Under the pieces are notes generated by a model. The model did no database searches, was not told the origin of the DNA, and was given only the letters and a program-made list of their open reading frames with translations. A stretch of 64,000 bases of DNA from Peptoclostridium acidaminophilum DSM 3953 (GTDB taxonomy: Bacteria; Bacillota; Clostridia; Peptostreptococcales; Peptostreptococcaceae): positions 1,681,183 through 1,745,182 of the forward strand of contig NZ_CP007452.1 of assembly GCF_000597865.1 (NCBI RefSeq), read 5' to 3'. Position numbers and translations under genes: made by a program. This document shows positions 54,211 to 63,370 of the stretch, in pieces (positions within the stretch are counted from its first letter, which is position 1; each line of letters starts with the position of its first letter).

Positions 54211-54840
54211 ATGGGCAATATTGCTGCTTTCTTTGACATAGACGGTACATTGCACAGGGATTCGCTCATGATTGAGCACTTCAAAAAACTGGTGAAGTTC
54301 GAGGTCATACCGGAAAAGCACTGGACTGACAAGCTTAAGTATACATATGACAAATGGCTCACCAGAAGAGGTGAATATGATTCCTACCTGCTAGAGGCCG
54401 CTCAAATTTATGTAAACTCACTCAAAGGTGTAAGACGCGAAATAATAGACTACACAAGCGAAAAGATTGTTGAGGTCAAGTTCGAAAAAGTGTACAGATA
54501 CACGCGAACCATGATAAAAAAACACGTTGATATGGGGCACACAGTAATATTCATTTCAGGCAGTCCGGATTTTCTTGTTGAAAAAATGTCAAAAATGTAT
54601 AATGCCACTGACTATATAGGCACAAAATATATTTTCAAGGACAGTGTTTTCACCGGAGAAATAGTCCCCATGTGGGAATCAAAGGACAAGATAGTGGCCA
54701 TAAAGGAATTCATCAAAAAATACGACATAGACATATCCCAAAGCTACGCGTATGGGGATACGAACGGCGACATATCTATGCTCAAAAAAGTCAAATATCC
54801 GGTGGCCATAAACCCCACTCACGAGCTTATAAAAAAATAA
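54211..54840 (+). CDS. HAD-IB family phosphatase (ends on a slippery A7 run)
   Basis: 209-residue hydrolase of the SerB-like HAD-IB subfamily. Motif I is D9-I-D11-G-T, motif II S in FISGSPDF, the Lys in the DSVFTGEI/WESKDK region and motif IV GDTNGDISML. Predicted to remove phosphate from a small molecule; phosphoserine or a lipid phosphate are options. The zero frame ends at TAA 54838 immediately after A AAA AAA (54831-54837). In the -1 frame the sequence continues 33 more codons to TAG 54938 with a plausible, family-like C-terminus (LSKKIQIVVERKDVIYSLDSN). See the finding. Confidence 0.85.
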   Translation: MGNIAAFFDIDGTLHRDSLMIEHFKKLVKFEVIPEKHWTDKLKYTYDKWLTRRGEYDSYLLEAAQIYVNSLKGVRREIIDYTSEKIVEVKFEKVYRYTRTMIKKHVDMGHTVIFISGSPDFLVEKMSKMYNATDYIGTKYIFKDSVFTGEIVPMWESKDKIVAIKEFIKKYDIDISQSYAYGDTNGDISMLKKVKYPVAINPTHELIKK

Positions 54841-54938
54841 AAGGTGAGAAAACCCTCTCCAAGAAAATACAGATTGTCGTTGAACGTAAGGATGTAATAT
54901 ACAGCCTTGATTCAAATGTTAACCTTATAGAAGTGTAG
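54831..54938 (+). other. Putative -1 frameshift extension of the HAD phosphatase
   Basis: The heptamer A AAA AAA is parsed in the zero frame as ATA AAA AAA and followed by TAA. Slipping back one base gives AAA AAA ATA AAA GGT GAG and a 242-residue protein ending at 54938, one base before the convergent cobO stop. Could be programmed frameshifting, transcriptional slippage, a true frameshift mutation or a sequencing error. Confidence 0.5.
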
Positions 54939-54939
54939 C

Positions 54940-55470
54940 TTAGTATTCTATGCCTCTTCTTGCTCCTATACCCTTGTCAAGCGGATGCTTTACCTTCTGC
55001 ATCTGCGTGACAAGGTCAGCCTTCTCTATGAGCTCCTCCGGCGCTCCTCTGCCTGTCAATACGACCTCCATGCCCTCTGGCTTGTTTCCCAGAAGCCTGA
55101 TCAGGCTGTCGAGCTTTACGAGCCCGTTCGAGAGAGCTCCGAGTATTTCGTCAAGTATGAGAATATCGCACTTTTTATCAGCCATGACTCTTTCTGCAAA
55201 TTCAAGCGCTGCCTTTGTTTCAGCTTCCACTCTGCTCCTGCCGGCTTCATCAAGATTCCAGTAAAAGCCCTCTTGAGTCTGGAACCTGAATACGTCAAAG
55301 CCGTCTATTTTTTTGATGATTTCAAGCTCTCCAGAATCCGATGTCTTAAGAAACTGCACCATTATTACCCTGCAACCTCTTCCGCACGCCCTTATTCCCT
55401 GCCCTATAGCTGCCGTTGTCTTGCCCTTCCCATCACCTGTGTATATCTGAATAAGCCCTTTGCCTTCCAT
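54940..55470 (-). CDS. cobO: Cob(I)yrinic acid a,c-diamide adenosyltransferase
   Basis: 176-residue CobO/BtuR-type corrinoid adenosyltransferase, forming adenosylcobalamin precursors from ATP. P-loop GDGKGKTTAA at 12-21; RVIMVQFLKTSDSGEL, DILILDEILGALSNGLV and VVLTGRGAPEEL are family marks. Standing alone, it may serve salvage of imported corrinoids rather than a full synthesis. ATG 55470 has AGGAGATGAAGC upstream. Confidence 0.95.
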   Translation of the reverse strand: MEGKGLIQIYTGDGKGKTTAAIGQGIRACGRGCRVIMVQFLKTSDSGELEIIKKIDGFDVFRFQTQEGFYWNLDEAGRSRVEAETKAALEFAERVMADKKCDILILDEILGALSNGLVKLDSLIRLLGNKPEGMEVVLTGRGAPEELIEKADLVTQMQKVKHPLDKGIGARRGIEY

Positions 55471-55683
55471 GCTTCATCTCCTATACATTTATTTAGTCTT
55501 TATATTCATCTTGGAATTCTTAATCATATTATCTAATAATCTACCATAATTTCCGATTTTTAAGAACTCTCTATTTAAGCATGGCTTCAATCGGGTATTA
55601 TAATGCATGTGTAATAAAGCCTATCTGTGTTAATATGTTGGTATTCACAATTGCAGTCAAACTAAAAAAATCGAGGTGATTCC

Positions 55684-56601
55684 ATGTTATCAGGGAAAAA
55701 ATTACTTATACTTCTATTGGCTTTTGCGGCCGCCATATTCTCAGCATGCGGTCAGGATGAAAGCGTGAAATCCCAAAAGCCTGTCATTGCAGTTTCAATC
55801 CCTCCCCAGGAGGAGTTTATAAGAGCCATAGCTGGAGACAGCGTGGCCATAGTTACAATAATACCTCCAGGCAGCAGCCCCGAGACATACCAGCCTTCGC
55901 CAAAGCAGATGCAGCTTTTCAGCAGCGCATCCATCTATTTTGCGATGGGAGTGCCTGCAGAGGAGGCCAACATACTTCCAAAGGCAAGGGAGCTTAACCC
56001 GGACGCAAAAGTAGTAAGGCTTGATGATGAGGTCAAGAAGATATACCCTGAGCTCAAAATATCCGGACATGCGCATGAGGATGGAGAGGAAATCCATGAA
56101 GAGGGTGAGGCTCTCAGCCGTGATCCCCACATATGGATGTCTCCCAAAAGGGTCATAGTAATGCTAGATGTCATGGCGAGCGAGCTTTCAATGCTCTACC
56201 CTGAAAACAGTGATTTATACTCAAGCAATGCAAAATCATACAAAAAAAAGCTTATTCAGCTTGACGCGTCAATTAAAAGCGAGCTTTCTATCGCCAAGCA
56301 AAAGGAGTTCATAATCTACCACCCTTCTTTGGGATATTTTGCAAACGACTACGGCCTTACAATGATAGCCGTAGAGAGCGAGGGCAAGGACGCGACAGCA
56401 AGGCAGCTGCAGTACATAGTAGACCTGGCAAAGGAGCGCGGCATAAAAGTAATATTCCATCAAGCTGAAATAGCTAGCGCCCAGTCGAGAACACTCGCTG
56501 ATGAGATAGGTGGCAAGGTCGTAGAAATAACTCCGCTTTCTGCCGACTACATAAAGAACATGGAAAAGATAGCCGCAACTTTCAAGGAGGTCCTTGAGTA
56601 G
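55684..56601 (+). CDS. znuA: Zinc ABC transporter substrate-binding lipoprotein
   Basis: 305-residue cluster A-I metal-binding protein. Lipobox in AAIFSACGQ after a signal peptide. Metal ligands expected in SIPPQEEF.., HPSLGYFANDYG and the DPHIWMSP stretch; a short His/acid-rich loop (GHAHEDGEEIHEEGE) is typical of zinc rather than manganese binders. ATG 55684 with TCGAGGTGATTCC upstream. First gene of znuA-znuC-znuB. I did not find a clear Zur box. Confidence 0.88.
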   Translation: MLSGKKLLILLLAFAAAIFSACGQDESVKSQKPVIAVSIPPQEEFIRAIAGDSVAIVTIIPPGSSPETYQPSPKQMQLFSSASIYFAMGVPAEEANILPKARELNPDAKVVRLDDEVKKIYPELKISGHAHEDGEEIHEEGEALSRDPHIWMSPKRVIVMLDVMASELSMLYPENSDLYSSNAKSYKKKLIQLDASIKSELSIAKQKEFIIYHPSLGYFANDYGLTMIAVESEGKDATARQLQYIVDLAKERGIKVIFHQAEIASAQSRTLADEIGGKVVEITPLSADYIKNMEKIAATFKEVLE

Positions 56602-57369
56602 ATGGATGATTACATAATAGAGCTCAAAAATATAAGCATGTCTTATTCGGGAGTCTGTGCACTCGATTCTGTAAATCTGAATGTAAGGCGCGGAGAATTC
56701 CTGGGCATAATAGGCCCCAACGGAGGCGGCAAGAGTACTCTTTTGAAAATAATATGCGGCCTTATAAAACCCTCTGGAGGCCAGATTACCATAAACAGCT
56801 CTATGCCTGTAGGATACGTACCTCAGTTTTCAAGTTTTAGCAGGACATTCCCAATAAGCGTGCTTGATGTAACGCTCACCGGCACCCTTCCTGGAAAACT
56901 TTCTCCTTTCCACCGGTTCAGCAGTGAGGATATTTCAAATGCCAGAAAAAATTTAGCTCTCATGGGCATAGGCGAGCTTGAAAAAAGGCAAATCGGAAAG
57001 CTCTCCGGCGGCCAGCTTCAGAAGGTGCTGCTGGCACGCGCCCTGTCCGCAAACCCTGACATACTTCTTCTTGACGAGCCCACGGCCAGCATAGACTCGA
57101 CCTCCAGGACCGACATATATGCGCTTTTAAAGGAACTTAGCAAGAGCAGGACCATAATCATAGTAAGCCATGACATAGGAGCCGTATCATCCTATGTCGA
57201 TACTATAGCGTGCCTCAACAGGAAGCTCTTCTATCACGGCGACGAGCAGACCCCTCTGACCGACAGTCTTGAGAGAGTTTACGGATGCCATATTGACCTT
57301 ATCGCTCACGGAGTGCCCCACAGGGTTCTCAATCCCCACATAGACTACGAGGAGGATAAAAATGACTAG
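56602..57369 (+). CDS. znuC: Zinc ABC transporter ATPase
   Basis: 255-residue ABC ATPase. Walker A GPNGGGKST, signature LSGGQLQKV, Walker B ILLLDEPTASID, H-loop in IVSHDIG. It begins directly after the znuA stop (AAGGAGGTCCTTGAGTAG) and overlaps znuB by 8 bases, so the three are one operon. Confidence 0.93.
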   Translation: MDDYIIELKNISMSYSGVCALDSVNLNVRRGEFLGIIGPNGGGKSTLLKIICGLIKPSGGQITINSSMPVGYVPQFSSFSRTFPISVLDVTLTGTLPGKLSPFHRFSSEDISNARKNLALMGIGELEKRQIGKLSGGQLQKVLLARALSANPDILLLDEPTASIDSTSRTDIYALLKELSKSRTIIIVSHDIGAVSSYVDTIACLNRKLFYHGDEQTPLTDSLERVYGCHIDLIAHGVPHRVLNPHIDYEEDKND

Positions 57370-58162
57370 CGCTCTCCAGTATAATTTCATACAGAACGCC
57401 ATAATCGGCGCGTTGCTCGCGAGCATAGTCTGCGGGATAATAGGAACCATAATAATAGAAAAACGCCTTGTGATGCTCAGCGGCGGCATAGCTCACGCGT
57501 CCTTCGGAGGCATAGGGCTCGGGTATTTTCTGGGGGTGGAGCCCATAATAACAGGACTGCTGTTTGCGATTGCCTCGGCGCTTTGCATATCGGGCATAAA
57601 AAGAAACACCACCTCCGACTCGGACGCACTCATAGGGATGTTTTGGTCTGTAGGCATGGCCATAGGAATACTGTTTATAGCCATAACGCCCGGCTACCCT
57701 CCCGACATGACATCATACCTTTTCGGCGATATACTCACGATTTCGCGCTCCAACATACTACTTGCGCTGGGCATGGACGTATTCATATTGCTTTCTGTTG
57801 CCGCTTTTTTCAACCACTGGAAGGCCTATCTCTTCGATGAGGAATTTTCAAGCGTACTTGGCATAGACACACGCTTCCTGGAATACTTTCTCTCAGTACT
57901 AGTCGGTATGTCTGTAGTCATACTGATAAAGGTCGTCGGGATAGTGCTTGTAATAGCTCTGCTTACAATCCCGCCAGCAACAGCTTCGCTCTTTAGCCGG
58001 AACCTGCTTGGCATAATGAAGCTTTCAATAATCATAGGTTCTGCAAACTGCATGCTGGGCCTTCTCATATCGTATGTGTTCAACATCCCTTCGGGCGCAA
58101 CGATAATACTCGTATCGAGCGGGGTTTACTTTATCAGTGTAGGTGCCAGGCATGAACGTTAG
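57362..58162 (+). CDS. znuB: Zinc ABC transporter permease
   Basis: 266-residue ABC-3 family membrane permease with about eight helices. Marks: LSGGIAHASFGGIGLGYFLG near residue 40 and SVVILIKVVGIVLVIALLTIPPATASLF in the second half, which is the ATPase-contact region. Completes the zinc uptake system; specificity (Zn over Mn) rests on the ZnuA loop. Confidence 0.92.
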   Translation: MTSALQYNFIQNAIIGALLASIVCGIIGTIIIEKRLVMLSGGIAHASFGGIGLGYFLGVEPIITGLLFAIASALCISGIKRNTTSDSDALIGMFWSVGMAIGILFIAITPGYPPDMTSYLFGDILTISRSNILLALGMDVFILLSVAAFFNHWKAYLFDEEFSSVLGIDTRFLEYFLSVLVGMSVVILIKVVGIVLVIALLTIPPATASLFSRNLLGIMKLSIIIGSANCMLGLLISYVFNIPSGATIILVSSGVYFISVGARHER

Positions 58163-58195
58163 AACTTATGTGAACTGTATCATTGAAATCATATG

Positions 58196-58245
58196 AAAAA
58201 AGGAGTATCGCAAAGCTACTGACGTAGCTGGCGACACTCCTTTTT
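58196..58245. terminator. Bidirectional terminator between znuB and purL
   Basis: AAAAAGGAGT..CGC..AGCTAC / GTAGCT..CG.ACTCCTTTTT, a long stem with small bulges, between convergent genes. Confidence 0.93.
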
Positions 58246-58296
58246 AACGTAAACTCCTGTTTTATCCGTGACTTCTAAATTTAACCCTTTAGTTTC

Positions 58297-61200
58297 TTAC
58301 AGGAAGTATGAAACTCCTGATTTGAATATATCCTGCTCCTTGTTTCCAGGGATGTTCTTGCATATATCTTTTCCAACCCTCTCAGAGTGAGCCATTTTTC
58401 CAAAGACTCTACCGTCAGGGCTTGTTATTCCCTCTATAGAGTGAACAGAGCCGTTAGGGTTGAATGCTATGTCGTACGTTGGATTTCCGTCGAAGTCAAC
58501 ATACTGCGTTGCCACCTGTCCGTTTTCAAACAGGCTCTTAACAGTCTCTTCGTTTGCAAAGAATCTTCCCTCTCCGTGCGAAACAGGTATTGTGTGCATG
58601 CTTCCCGGCTCTATATTTGCAAGCCACGGAGACTTGTTTGACACAACCTTTGTCATTATAAGTTTTGAAACGTGTCTGCCTATCTTGTTGTATGTCAGCG
58701 TAGGAGCGCTTGCATCAACGTCCCTTATCTCGCCGTAAGGAAGAAGGCCAAGCTTTATAAGCGCCTGGAAGCCGTTGCATATTCCAAGCACAAGACCGTC
58801 TCTTTGCGTAAGCAGCTCCATAACAGCTTCCTTCACGTAAGGATTCTTGAATACAGTAGCTATGAATTTACCAGAACCTTCAGGCTCGTCTCCGGCGCTG
58901 AAGCCTCCAGGTATCATTACTATCTGAGAATTCTTAATGTGGTTTACCATTTCTTCTATTGAAGCTTCTATCTGGGCTGGAGTAAGGTTTTTAAGCACCA
59001 TTATCTCCGCCTGGGCTCCCGCCTTATTAAATGCCCTTGCTGAGTCGTACTCACAGTTTGTTCCAGGGAATGCAGGTATGAAAACTCTTGGCTTTGCTAT
59101 CTTGACAGGCGACTTTATTGAAGACTCTGCCTTGAATACCGACTGCACAGGAGTTCCTTCAATATTGCCAGCGCGTGTTGGGAATATCTCCTCAAGCGGC
59201 GCTTCCCAAAGCTTGTAGAGGTTTCCCATGTCGAGTGACACTCCAGCCACCTTTATGGCAGCCTCTGCCGTTGTCTTTCCTATAGTCTTGCAGCCTGCAA
59301 GCTCGCCCATTCCAGCGCCTGCTTCAAGCTCGAGGATTATCGAGCCGTATCCCGGCGCGAACAGCTCCGCATTGTCAAGCTTCTCAAGCTCTATTCCTAT
59401 CCTGTTTCCAAAGCCCATCTTTGTCACGGCTTCTGCCGCTCCGCCAAGGCCTATTGCGTATGACGAGAGCACCTTGCCGCTTTCAATCAGAGCATGTATG
59501 CTTTCATAGCCTTTTGTAAGGGCTTCAAAGTCAAATGTCAAATCTTCCTTTACAGGAGCCTTGTATATTACAACCTGGCTTCCCGCCTTTTTGAATTCAG
59601 ATGACACTGTGCTTCCTGAATTCATAACGCCCACTGCGAAGGATATTAGAGTCGGAGGCACGTCAAGCTCGTTGAAGCTTCCCGACATACTGTCTTTTCC
59701 GCCTATAGCCGGAGCTCCAAAGCCCTTTTGAGCCATGTATGCGCCAAGCAATGCACTGAAAGGTTTGCCCCATCTTTGAGGCTCTTTTCTTAGCTTTTCA
59801 AAATATTCCTGGAGCGAAAGCCTTACCCTTTTGTGGTCAACTCCTGCTGCCACAAGCTTGGCAACCGACTCCACAACAGCGTACATAGCTCCGTGGAAAG
59901 GACTCCATTTTCCTATCTTGGGATTGTAGCCAAAGCTCATTGCAGTTGCAGTGCTTGTCTCGGCTCCGAGTACAGGCAGCTTGGCAACCATAACCTGTGC
60001 AGGCGTATCCTGATATTTTCCTCCATAAGGCATAAGAACGCTTCCAACGCCTATTGTGCCGTCAAACATCTCGCCCATTCCCTTTTGAGAGCAGATGTTA
60101 AGATCAGACATCATGCTTTTCCATTTCTTTTCTATGTCAACAGCAGAAATTTCTTTTTCCACAGCTGCAAAATAGCTCTCTTCCTGTGGAGCCGTAACCT
60201 GCACGCTAGTCTTTTGTCTTATACCGTTAGTGTCGAGGAAATCCCTTGAAAGATCGACTATGCTTTTGCCTCTCCAGTTCATTCTCAGCCTTCTGTCTCC
60301 AGTTACTGTGGCCACTATTGTAGCCTCCAGGTTCTCCTCGGCAGACATGCTTATGAATTTCTCGGCATCGTCTTTCGAAACCACGACAGCCATTCTCTCC
60401 TGAGACTCTGATATTGCAAGCTCAGTGCCGTCTAGTCCCTCGTATTTCTTTGGAACCATGTCAAGGTCTATGTCAAGTCCGTCAGTCAATTCGCCTATTG
60501 CAACCGATACTCCGCCTGCGCCAAAGTCGTTGCATCTTTTTATCATCTTTGCAACCTGTGGGTTCCTGAAGAGTCTTTGTATCTTTCTCTCTGTAGGTGC
60601 ATTCCCCTTTTGAACCTCAGCGCCGCAGCTTGTAAGCGACTCCTCTGTATGCTCCTTGGACGAGCCTGTTGCTCCTCCGCAGCCGTCCCTTCCAGTTCTT
60701 CCGCCGACAAGTATTACTATGTCTGAAGGCTCAGGATTGCCTCTGAGCACATTGTCCTTAGGCGCTGCAGCTATAACTGCTCCTACCTCCATCCTCTTTG
60801 CCACGAAATCTTCGTCATACAGCTCTGAGACCATGCCGGTTGCAAGACCTATCTGGTTTCCGTAAGAGCTGTAGCCTCTGGCAGCCTCTGTAGTTATTTT
60901 CCTTTGAGCAAGCTTGCCCGGAAGAGTCTTTTCTATAGGAGTCCTTGGATCCGCACTTCCCGTAACCCTCATTGCCTGGTACACATAAGATCTTCCTGAA
61001 AGCGGGTCTCTTATGGCTCCGCCAAGACATGTGGCCGCTCCGCCGAAAGGTTCTATTTCAGTAGGGTGGTTGTGGGTCTCGTTTTTGAACATCACAAGCC
61101 ATTTCTCCGGCTTTCCGTCTACATCGGCCTCTACCTCTATGCTGCATGCGTTGATCTCCTTAGAAACCTCAAGATCGTCAAGCATGCCGTTTTTTCTCAT

Positions 61201-62052
61201 CTCTTTCATGCCCAGCGTGGCTATATCCATAAGGCATATTGCCGACTTTTCAGGAGACACATCGGCCATTGACTCCTTAAGGCTCTCGTATGCAGCCTTT
61301 ACTGGCTCTGTATATTTTCCATCGTCTATCTGTACATTTTCAATCTGCGTATCGAATGTTGTGTGTCTGCAGTGGTCCGACCAGTATGTGTCTATTACCC
61401 TTATTTCAGTTATAGACGGCTCTCTTTTTTCAGTGTCCCTGAAATATCCCTGGCAGAACTCAAGATCTTCGAAATTCATGGCCAGCCCGTATTCTTCCAT
61501 GAAGCCCCTTAGGCCCTGCTCGTCAAGAGCGTTGAAGCCGTCGAGCACCTTCACGTCGGCAGGCACCTCGTATTTCATTTCAAGCGACAGCGGCTTTCCA
61601 AGCTCCGCCTCTCTTGAGTCTATTGGATTTATGCAGTATGCCTTTATTTTTGCAAAATCAGTTTCGCTTATGTCGCCGCTCAGCGCGTACACCTTCGCAG
61701 CCCTGACCTGAGGATTTGAGTCCTTCGAAAGTATCTGTATGCACTGCGCCGCAGAATCGGCTCTCTGATCATATTGTCCAGGAAGGTATTCAACTGCAAA
61801 GACCCTGTCTCCTTCTGAAACAGCTGCAACCTCATCGTATACATAGTCTACAGGTGGCTCGGCAAAAATTGTGTATTTTGAACCCTCATACACCTCGTCA
61901 GATATGCCCGATATGTCATATCTGTTAAGCAGCCTTATCCCCTCTATGCTCCCTATTCCAAGGCTTTCCTTTATATCCGAAAGAAGCGCCTGAGCCTGAA
62001 CATCAAACCCGGCTTTTTTCTCGACAAATATCCTTCTAACTCTTTCGCTCAT
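58297..62052 (-). CDS. purL: Phosphoribosylformylglycinamidine synthase
   Basis: 1251-residue single-chain FGAM synthase of the long type, with the glutaminase joined at the C-terminus (FIPAFPGTNCEYDSARAF..VLGICNGFQALIKLGLLPYG, nucleophile Cys in GICNG). N-terminal PurS-like region, two AIR-synthase-like halves with HNHPTEIEPFGGAATCLGGAIRDPLS and GGKDSMSGSF. It converts FGAR to FGAM in purine synthesis. ATG 62052 with AAAGGAGTATTGAAAA upstream. Third of purH-purD-purL on the minus strand. Confidence 0.96.
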   Translation of the reverse strand: MSERVRRIFVEKKAGFDVQAQALLSDIKESLGIGSIEGIRLLNRYDISGISDEVYEGSKYTIFAEPPVDYVYDEVAAVSEGDRVFAVEYLPGQYDQRADSAAQCIQILSKDSNPQVRAAKVYALSGDISETDFAKIKAYCINPIDSREAELGKPLSLEMKYEVPADVKVLDGFNALDEQGLRGFMEEYGLAMNFEDLEFCQGYFRDTEKREPSITEIRVIDTYWSDHCRHTTFDTQIENVQIDDGKYTEPVKAAYESLKESMADVSPEKSAICLMDIATLGMKEMRKNGMLDDLEVSKEINACSIEVEADVDGKPEKWLVMFKNETHNHPTEIEPFGGAATCLGGAIRDPLSGRSYVYQAMRVTGSADPRTPIEKTLPGKLAQRKITTEAARGYSSYGNQIGLATGMVSELYDEDFVAKRMEVGAVIAAAPKDNVLRGNPEPSDIVILVGGRTGRDGCGGATGSSKEHTEESLTSCGAEVQKGNAPTERKIQRLFRNPQVAKMIKRCNDFGAGGVSVAIGELTDGLDIDLDMVPKKYEGLDGTELAISESQERMAVVVSKDDAEKFISMSAEENLEATIVATVTGDRRLRMNWRGKSIVDLSRDFLDTNGIRQKTSVQVTAPQEESYFAAVEKEISAVDIEKKWKSMMSDLNICSQKGMGEMFDGTIGVGSVLMPYGGKYQDTPAQVMVAKLPVLGAETSTATAMSFGYNPKIGKWSPFHGAMYAVVESVAKLVAAGVDHKRVRLSLQEYFEKLRKEPQRWGKPFSALLGAYMAQKGFGAPAIGGKDSMSGSFNELDVPPTLISFAVGVMNSGSTVSSEFKKAGSQVVIYKAPVKEDLTFDFEALTKGYESIHALIESGKVLSSYAIGLGGAAEAVTKMGFGNRIGIELEKLDNAELFAPGYGSIILELEAGAGMGELAGCKTIGKTTAEAAIKVAGVSLDMGNLYKLWEAPLEEIFPTRAGNIEGTPVQSVFKAESSIKSPVKIAKPRVFIPAFPGTNCEYDSARAFNKAGAQAEIMVLKNLTPAQIEASIEEMVNHIKNSQIVMIPGGFSAGDEPEGSGKFIATVFKNPYVKEAVMELLTQRDGLVLGICNGFQALIKLGLLPYGEIRDVDASAPTLTYNKIGRHVSKLIMTKVVSNKSPWLANIEPGSMHTIPVSHGEGRFFANEETVKSLFENGQVATQYVDFDGNPTYDIAFNPNGSVHSIEGITSPDGRVFGKMAHSERVGKDICKNIPGNKEQDIFKSGVSYFL

Positions 62053-62095
62053 TTTTCAATACTCCTTTGTAATAAGTATTTTACCAAGATAACTG

Positions 62096-63358
62096 CTATC
62101 TTTGAATAAGCTTTCCTATGTCTTTCCTGTACTGTGCTCCTTCGAAGCTTATCTTGGCTACATTGGCATAAGCCTTGCCTGACGCCTCTTCCATAGTAGC
62201 GCCCTTTGCCATTACTCCAAGGACCCTTCCGCCGTCTGTCACTACATCGCCGCCAAACAGCTTTGTTCCGGCGTGGAATACCACAACATCAGGGTCGACG
62301 CTTTCAAGGCCGTCTATCTTCCTGCCCTTTTCGTAGTCTCCAGGGTAGCCGCCTGATGCCATTACAACGCATATTGTCCTCTCGTCGCTCCACAGGATCT
62401 CCTGGTCTGCGAGCTTTTCATCTATCACGCTTTCGAATATGTCCACAAGGTCAGTCTTTAGCCTTGGAAGCACAGACTGAGTCTCAGGATCGCCGAATCT
62501 TACATTGAACTCGAGCACCTTTGGTCCTTCTGATGTTATCATAAGGCCTATGAAAAGCACGCCCTTGAATTTGAGGCCCTCTTTTTTGAAGCCCGCCATA
62601 ATAGGGTCTAGAATCTCCTTTTCGATTCTGCCTTCAAGCTCGCTGTTGAATATAAGGCTTGGAGAGTATGTTCCCATGCCGCCGGTGTTGGGCCCCATAT
62701 CCTCGTCGAATATCCTCTTGTAATCCTGGGCGCTCTCCATTGGAACTATAGTATTGCCGTCCACAAAGCACAGCATCGAAGCCTCTATGCCCGTCATGAA
62801 CTCCTCAAATACAACCTTGCTTCCAGATTCCCCGAAAACCTTGTTGACCATTATGTCTTCAAGGTTTTTTATGGCATCTTCCAGCTCATATTCTATGAGC
62901 ACGCCCTTGCCTGCAGCAAGTCCGTCAGCCTTTATAACTATAGGGAATCCCAATTTGTCTATATTTGAAACAGCTTCCTTAAAGTCGGTATATTCCGCAT
63001 ACATTGCAGTCGGGATGTTGTTTCTTATCATGAAATCCTTGGAAAACGCCTTGCTGCCTTCGAGCATTGCACACTGCCTGTTTGGCCCGAATATCCTCTG
63101 ACCCTCGCTTTCGAAAAGATCGACTATGCCAAGCACAAGCGGCACCTCAGGTCCCACTACAGTCAGACCTATGTCGTTTTTCTTTGCAAAATCCAAAAGT
63201 GCGTCGATGTTGTCAGCGCTTATGTCCACATTCTCTGCTATAGCTGCCGTTCCGGCATTCCCCGGAGCGCAGTATATCTTGTCTACTCTCTGGCTCTTAG
63301 ACAATGTCCATACTATTGCATGCTCTCTTCCGCCGTTACCGATTACCAAGACTTTCAT
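62096..63358 (-). CDS. purD: Phosphoribosylamine--glycine ligase
   Basis: 420-residue GARS of the ATP-grasp superfamily; it joins glycine to phosphoribosylamine, so it consumes glycine in purine synthesis. Start VLVIGNGGREHAIVW, PIVIKADGLAAGKGV (ATP site), NTGGMGTYSPS and EFNVRFGDPETQ are diagnostic. Preceded by GGGGGATAAGTT; 12 bases after purH. Confidence 0.96.
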   Translation of the reverse strand: MKVLVIGNGGREHAIVWTLSKSQRVDKIYCAPGNAGTAAIAENVDISADNIDALLDFAKKNDIGLTVVGPEVPLVLGIVDLFESEGQRIFGPNRQCAMLEGSKAFSKDFMIRNNIPTAMYAEYTDFKEAVSNIDKLGFPIVIKADGLAAGKGVLIEYELEDAIKNLEDIMVNKVFGESGSKVVFEEFMTGIEASMLCFVDGNTIVPMESAQDYKRIFDEDMGPNTGGMGTYSPSLIFNSELEGRIEKEILDPIMAGFKKEGLKFKGVLFIGLMITSEGPKVLEFNVRFGDPETQSVLPRLKTDLVDIFESVIDEKLADQEILWSDERTICVVMASGGYPGDYEKGRKIDGLESVDPDVVVFHAGTKLFGGDVVTDGGRVLGVMAKGATMEEASGKAYANVAKISFEGAQYRKDIGKLIQR

Positions 63359-63370
63359 AACTTATCCCCC

